From positions 1 to 8,681 of the forward strand of contig JANPCI010000414.1 of assembly GCA_031430875.1 (NCBI GenBank): a DNA stretch of 8,681 bases, read 5' to 3'. The translations under genes and the position numbers were made by a program. Position 1 is the first letter of the stretch; the number at the start of each line of letters is the position of its first letter. Of the stretch, positions 5,434 to 8,681 are shown piece by piece. The notes under the pieces were generated by a model. That model saw nothing but the letters and a program-made list of their open reading frames with translations, did no database searches and was not told the origin of the DNA. The DNA is from Sva-07 sp031430875. GTDB taxonomy: Bacteria > Actinomycetota > Acidimicrobiia > Acidimicrobiales > Ilumatobacteraceae.

Positions 5434-6342
5434 TCAGGCGGGCTGGAGATCGAGGCCGAGGTCGAGGGTCCGCGCCGAGTGGGTCAGTTCGCCCACGGCG
5501 ATGAAGTCGACGCCCGTCGCCGCCACAGCGCGGGCCGATTCGAGCGTCAGCCCACCGCTTGCCTCGAGCCGCACGGCGACGTTCAGTTCGTTACGAACCG
5601 CCACGGCCTCACGCATCTGATCGGGCGTGAAGTTGTCGATCAACACTTCGTCGGCTCCCGCAGCAATCGCCTCGCGTAACCCGTCGAGCGAGTCGACTTC
5701 GATCTCGACCGCAATGCCGGCCTCGCGGTCACGCACCCGCTGGTAGGCCTCGGTGATGCCGCCGGCAGCGACGATGTGATTGTCCTTGACGAGCGCCATG
5801 TCAGACAGTCCCATCCGGTGGTTGACGCCGCCGCCGCAACGGACCGCGTACTTCTCCAGCGAGCGGAGACCCGGGGTCGTCTTGCGGGTGTCGCGTACCA
5901 CCGCGGACGTGCCCTCGAGCGCATCGGCCCAGCGTCGGGTCGACGTCGCCACGCCCGAGAGATGGCACAGCAGGTTCAGAGCCGTGCGCTCGGCCGTCAG
6001 TAACAATCTCGTCGGCGCAGTCACCTCGGCGACCTTCGTCCCCGGTTGCACCACAGTGCCGTCGGAAACCAGGCGCGTGAAGTCGCTGGCCTCATCGCCG
6101 CACACGGTTTCGATCACCGCAGCAACGACAGCGAGTCCCGCGATCACACCAGATTGGCGTGCCCCGAACGTGGCCGTGCTGCGGTGATCGAGGTCGATGG
6201 TGGCGACCGAGGTGACATCGACCCCACCCATCAGATCTTCGTTGATCGCATTGCGGACGATGCCGGCGATGGCATCAGGATCGAGGCCGCCCCCGATCAG
6301 TTCACTGCGAGTCGCCTCCGACAACGGATGGAACACGAACAT
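5434..6342 (-). CDS. nadC: Nicotinate-nucleotide diphosphorylase (carboxylating), quinolinate phosphoribosyltransferase
   Basis: NadC joins quinolinate to PRPP with loss of CO2 to give nicotinate mononucleotide in de novo NAD synthesis (EC 2.4.2.19). The 302-residue protein opens with EDLMGGVDVTS (35-45) in the N-terminal domain. It then shows ERTALNLLCHLSG (R119), RDTRKTTPGLR (R153, K154), GGGVNHRMGLSD (H175, R176), VKDNHI (K186), EIEVDS (E215) and LIDNF (D236). These eight residues keep a constant offset of 14 from the catalytic residues recalled for the Mycobacterium tuberculosis enzyme, so the active site is complete. EASGGLTLESARAVAATGVD and ELTHSA near the C-terminus form the phosphate-binding barrel end. 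The frame is open upstream to 6555, but that stretch is inside the MOSC gene and is not NadC-like; the ATG at 6342 has a TANNNT box 6 nt upstream. NadB, which starts the same pathway, is encoded two genes upstream on the same strand. Confidence 0.96.
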   Translation of the reverse strand: MFVFHPLSEATRSELIGGGLDPDAIAGIVRNAINEDLMGGVDVTSVATIDLDHRSTATFGARQSGVIAGLAVVAAVIETVCGDEASDFTRLVSDGTVVQPGTKVAEVTAPTRLLLTAERTALNLLCHLSGVATSTRRWADALEGTSAVVRDTRKTTPGLRSLEKYAVRCGGGVNHRMGLSDMALVKDNHIVAAGGITEAYQRVRDREAGIAVEIEVDSLDGLREAIAAGADEVLIDNFTPDQMREAVAVRNELNVAVRLEASGGLTLESARAVAATGVDFIAVGELTHSARTLDLGLDLQPA

Positions 6343-6348
6343 GCGCCG

Positions 6349-6354
6349 AGTGTA
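6349..6354 (-). promoter_or_regulatory. Putative -10 box of nadC (leaderless promoter)
   Basis: On the minus strand TACACT, a good TANNNT match, ends exactly 6 nt before the nadC ATG, so transcription would begin at or next to the A of the start codon. It lies in the 31-bp gap between the MOSC stop and nadC. No ribosome binding site is visible. nadC may therefore be transcribed on its own as well as from upstream. Confidence 0.55.
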
Positions 6355-6373
6355 CGAGCCCCAGGTGTAACGC

Positions 6374-7078
6374 TCAGGCGGTGATGGTGATCTGGTCACC
6401 GGGGCGCACAGTTCCGCCGGTGAGCACCGAGGCGTACCAGCGGGCCCAGCCTGGGCGCCCGAGGTGGTCGATGCGGTTCCAGTTGCGATCGACGAAGGAG
6501 TCGCCGATCTTGTGGCACGGCGCTGCCGGGCTGCTCGTTCGCAGGCGGACGTCACCGATCTCGATCGTCAGACCCCCGCGCATGCGCGACCAGTCGACGC
6601 CCGAGATCGTCACGTTCTCTCCGGCGTCTCCGGCCGCGATCGGATGGCCTTCGGTCGCCAACACTCCGAGCAGATCCGAGCTGTACAGACAGAGCACCTG
6701 CCACGGGCGCCCATGGTTGCGTCGGTTGTTCTGCCCATCGCCCTCGATGCCTCCCGGGCCGACGACCGCCCCGGTGATCGGGAGCTTTGGCACGCCGCCC
6801 GACGATGCCTGAAGGGAATCGACCAAGCCCACCATCGGCTCGAACGGTTCGAGCAAGCGTCGGGTCGCCGCCAGTTCATCGAGACGATGCATCACTCTGT
6901 GTGTCGCCACGACCGGATCGTCATCGATGTCGAGCGGCAGGTCGTCGATGCTCGCAGGCGACCCCGCCACGACGTAGTCGATCAGGTCACCGGTGTGAGC
7001 CAGTGTGCGTTCCAGATCGTCGTCACTCCACCGGGAGGCGTCGAATCCGCACACCTCACACCTCAGCGTTGCGGTCAC
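6374..7078 (-). CDS. MOSC-domain protein with N-terminal Cys-x-x-Cys / DinB-like region
   Basis: From the GTG at 7078 this is a 234-residue protein. The N-terminus has LRCEVCGFD (C7, C10), half of a zinc-ribbon-like knuckle. A mostly helical acidic segment follows (about 15-90), with ATHRVMHRLDELAATRRLL (histidines 60 and 64), which resembles DinB/maleylpyruvate-isomerase-like bundles. Residues about 94-234 form a MOSC domain, from GVPKLPITGAVVGPGGIEGD through HGRPWQVLCLYSSD and GHPIAAGDAGENVTISGVDW to SPAAPCHKIGDSF, where C188 is the conserved cysteine associated with molybdenum-cofactor sulfur in this family. A GVRPGDQ-like end (GTVRPGDQI) closes the domain. MOSC domains occur in molybdenum-cofactor sulfurases, mARC and YiiM; the substrate here is unknown. 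The frame is open to an ATG at 7246, but that start lies inside nadB and adds residues unlike the family. GTG 7078 has TACGAT just upstream, which I prefer. It lies between nadB and nadC. Confidence 0.82.
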   Translation of the reverse strand: MTATLRCEVCGFDASRWSDDDLERTLAHTGDLIDYVVAGSPASIDDLPLDIDDDPVVATHRVMHRLDELAATRRLLEPFEPMVGLVDSLQASSGGVPKLPITGAVVGPGGIEGDGQNNRRNHGRPWQVLCLYSSDLLGVLATEGHPIAAGDAGENVTISGVDWSRMRGGLTIEIGDVRLRTSSPAAPCHKIGDSFVDRNWNRIDHLGRPGWARWYASVLTGGTVRPGDQITITA

Positions 7079-7086
7079 GTCGACGA

Positions 7087-7092
7087 ATCGTA
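7087..7092 (-). promoter_or_regulatory. Putative -10 box of the MOSC gene
   Basis: On the minus strand TACGAT matches TANNNT and ends 8 nt before the GTG at 7078, giving a possible leader of one or two bases. It supports the shorter start for the MOSC protein. It sits in the 142-bp space after nadB, so the MOSC gene may have a promoter of its own. No clear -35 is seen. Confidence 0.45.
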
Positions 7093-7122
7093 GGCGGTCG
7101 TTCGGTCGGGCCGGCGGGAGTG

Positions 7123-7214
7123 CCCGGAATTTACGTGAGCGCCGATCGCCACAGTCGACGTTGTCGCTCACACAAATCAGCGTGCCCGAGGTGGTCGCGC
7201 AGGCGAATTCCGGG
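7123..7214. repeat. Nested inverted repeats in the nadB-MOSC intergenic region
   Basis: CCCGGAATT (7123-7131) is repeated in inverted form as AATTCCGGG (7206-7214). Inside it GTGAGCG (7135-7141) pairs with CGCTCAC (7165-7171). The outer arms are 74 nt apart and could be chance; the inner stem has a 23-nt loop containing GTCGAC. They may form a terminator or processing structure after nadB, or operator sites, but no T-tract accompanies them. Confidence 0.35.
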
Positions 7215-7220
7215 AGTCGG

Positions 7221-8681
7221 TCAGACGTGGAGCCGATCATCGACAATCAGTGCACCCGATGCGTCGAGCGTGACATCGAGATGGCGCAGCCACTCTGCAC
7301 GGGGCTCCGGGTAGTCGGAGCGACGGTGACAGCCCCGACTCTCCAGTCGGGTGCGCGCCGCAGCAACAACCGCAGCGGCGACCGTCAGGATGTTCGTGCC
7401 CTCCCACGTGCGGCGCGACGGCTCGATGAACACGTCGTCGATATCGCCGGTCCGCCTCGCCGACCGCATCCCCCTCGCGATCGATCCGAGTGCCCCCGTT
7501 GCTGACGCCAACGACATCTCGTCACGCAACACGCCCACGTGACGTGACATCACGGCGCGTACCTCGCGCAGCCGGGCAGGGTCGAGCAACTGGTGGTCCA
7601 ACGGGTCGTCGACCTCGAGGTCGATCGGCACACGATCAGGGAGTTCCCATGCGAGATCACGACCGACCCACGTGCCTGCCACGATCGACTCGGTGAGGCT
7701 GTTCGACGCAAGGCGATTCGCGCCATGCACACCGGTCGCCGATACCTCACCCACCGCGTACAACCCGCGCAAGGAGGTGCGACCGTCGAGGCCGGCCCGG
7801 ATGCCGCCGCACGCGTAGTGCGCCGCCGGCGCCACGGGAATCCGATCGACCGCAGGATCGAGCCCGATGTCCCGGCACGCCTCGGTGATCGACGGGAACC
7901 GTTCGTGGAAGTGCGCGCCCATGTGCGTCGCGTCGAGGAACACGTGGTCGTCGATGCCGCCCGGCGCCTCGGCCATCCGCCGGCTGATGGCGGCAGCCAC
8001 TACATCACGGGGTGCAAGGTCTTCGAGCGGGTGCACACCCACCATCACTCGCTCGCCCGCACCGTCGAACAGGATCGCACCTTCTCCGCGCACCGCCTCC
8101 GACACCAGTGCTTGCTGGCCGAGCGCATCGGGCCCACGCCACATCACGGTCGGATGGAACTGTACGAACTCGACATCTGTCACCGGGAGTCCCGCCCGAA
8201 GCGCCATCGCCACGCCATCGCCGGTCACTGCCGGTGGGTTCGACGTGGAAGCAAACACCTGTCCGTACCCGCCGGAGGCAATCACGATGGCGCGCGCCGT
8301 GACGATCCCGACGGAGACGAGCACGCCATGTTCGTCGGTCTTGCCGATGCGCACTCCGACGACTTGGCGCTCGCCATCGGCGGCAGTCCCGAGCACGAGA
8401 TCGAGCGCAAACGCGTGACCGAGCACTTCGACGCCCGCACCGATCGCCGATTCGTCGAGCGTGCGCTGCACTTCGGCTCCGGAGCGGTCGCCGCCCGCGT
8501 GCACGATGCGGTTGTGGCTGTGGCCACCCTCGCGGGTCAACGCAATATCGGTGCCGCCCTGTTCGGGATCGAACGCCGCGCCGAGGCGCATCAGGTATCG
8601 GATCGACTTCGGCGCCTCGGTCACCAGCTCGCGCACGACATCCTCGTCGCACAGGCCCGCTCCTGCTTCGAGGGTGTCACG
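7221..8681 (-). CDS. nadB: L-aspartate oxidase, lacking its N-terminus (runs off right edge)
   Basis: NadB oxidises L-aspartate to iminoaspartate with FAD, using oxygen or fumarate as acceptor; NadA then condenses the product into quinolinate. The reading frame stays open through position 8681, giving 486 visible residues from RDTLEAGAGLCDEDVV. Compared with E. coli NadB (540 residues), about 60-65 residues are missing, including the dinucleotide-binding glycine motif. Visible hallmarks, numbered from the right edge, are EGGHSHNRIVHAGGD (about 51-65), IVIASGGYGQ (132-141), VQFHPT (173-178), SEAVRGEGA (194-202), LAPRDVV (active-site Arg near 225), AAHYACGG (active-site His near 288) and GLYAVGEVSATGVHGANRL (306-324). 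The helical C-terminal domain ends with SRGCHRRSDYPEP. The closely related succinate dehydrogenase/fumarate reductase flavoproteins are excluded by these NadB-specific motifs and by the nearby nadC. A GTG at 8636 is internal, not the start. Confidence 0.95.
   Translation of the reverse strand, partial: RDTLEAGAGLCDEDVVRELVTEAPKSIRYLMRLGAAFDPEQGGTDIALTREGGHSHNRIVHAGGDRSGAEVQRTLDESAIGAGVEVLGHAFALDLVLGTAADGERQVVGVRIGKTDEHGVLVSVGIVTARAIVIASGGYGQVFASTSNPPAVTGDGVAMALRAGLPVTDVEFVQFHPTVMWRGPDALGQQALVSEAVRGEGAILFDGAGERVMVGVHPLEDLAPRDVVAAAISRRMAEAPGGIDDHVFLDATHMGAHFHERFPSITEACRDIGLDPAVDRIPVAPAAHYACGGIRAGLDGRTSLRGLYAVGEVSATGVHGANRLASNSLTESIVAGTWVGRDLAWELPDRVPIDLEVDDPLDHQLLDPARLREVRAVMSRHVGVLRDEMSLASATGALGSIARGMRSARRTGDIDDVFIEPSRRTWEGTNILTVAAAVVAAARTRLESRGCHRRSDYPEPRAEWLRHLDVTLDASGALIVDDRLHV

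Noticed and set aside
6343..6555. Upstream extension of nadC to 6555
   Set aside because: The added residues are Arg/Ser/Pro-rich, lie inside the MOSC gene, and do not resemble NadC N-termini.
8634..8636. GTG at 8636 as the start of nadB
   Set aside because: The frame continues upstream to the window edge with NadB-like residues (DTLEAGAGLCDED), so the gene is cut by the edge.
1..8681. CRISPR arrays, tRNA or rRNA genes, phage, insertion sequences, toxin-antitoxin or defence genes
   Set aside because: No regularly spaced repeats, no cloverleaf or ribosomal sequences recognised, and every substantial coding stretch is accounted for by the listed genes.

Overview
The window is GC-rich (about two thirds by eye) and densely packed with conserved housekeeping genes. 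Codons strongly prefer G/C in the third position, and GTG starts are used. The GreA, LeuB and NadC proteins look actinobacterial, and several start codons sit directly downstream of a TANNNT box, as in actinobacterial leaderless transcripts. I infer a high-GC actinomycete relative, possibly an Acidimicrobiia (Ilumatobacter-like) member. That placement comes from overall protein resemblance and is not proven. There are no tRNAs, rRNAs, insertion sequences, phage genes or CRISPR repeats.

Layout. (1) Positions 1-1480, minus strand: leuB (3-isopropylmalate dehydrogenase) followed 4 bp later by the N-terminal half of a branched-chain aminotransferase gene (ilvE), which leaves the window just past its PLP lysine. 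These act in leucine and branched-chain amino acid synthesis. (2) Positions 1481-1566: an 86-bp divergent promoter region. (3) Positions 1567-4347, plus strand: greA (transcription elongation factor), an alpha/beta hydrolase whose Shine-Dalgarno overlaps the greA stop, and an AarF/UbiB (ABC1) atypical kinase whose GTG overlaps the hydrolase stop by 4 bp. This is almost certainly one operon. (4) Positions 4348-4485: a non-coding gap with an elaborate inverted-repeat element and a probable promoter. (5) Positions 4486-5421, plus strand: a secreted lipoprotein with one good and one degenerate FKBP-type peptidyl-prolyl isomerase domain. (6) Positions 5434-8681, minus strand: nadB (L-aspartate oxidase, N-terminus outside the window), a MOSC-domain protein with a Cys-x-x-Cys N-terminal region, and nadC (quinolinate phosphoribosyltransferase). 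NadB and NadC are the first and third enzymes of de novo NAD synthesis; nadA may lie just beyond the right edge.

Most of the window is ordinary core metabolism and I do not see a clear new defence, mobile or biosynthetic system. The points worth a second look are the recurrent TANNNT boxes immediately before start codons, the structured repeat at 4356-4429, the two-domain FKBP lipoprotein with an exact 27-bp duplication in its linker, the MOSC fusion placed between nadB and nadC, and the tightly coupled hydrolase-AarF pair behind greA. No gene-free stretch exceeds 300 bp.
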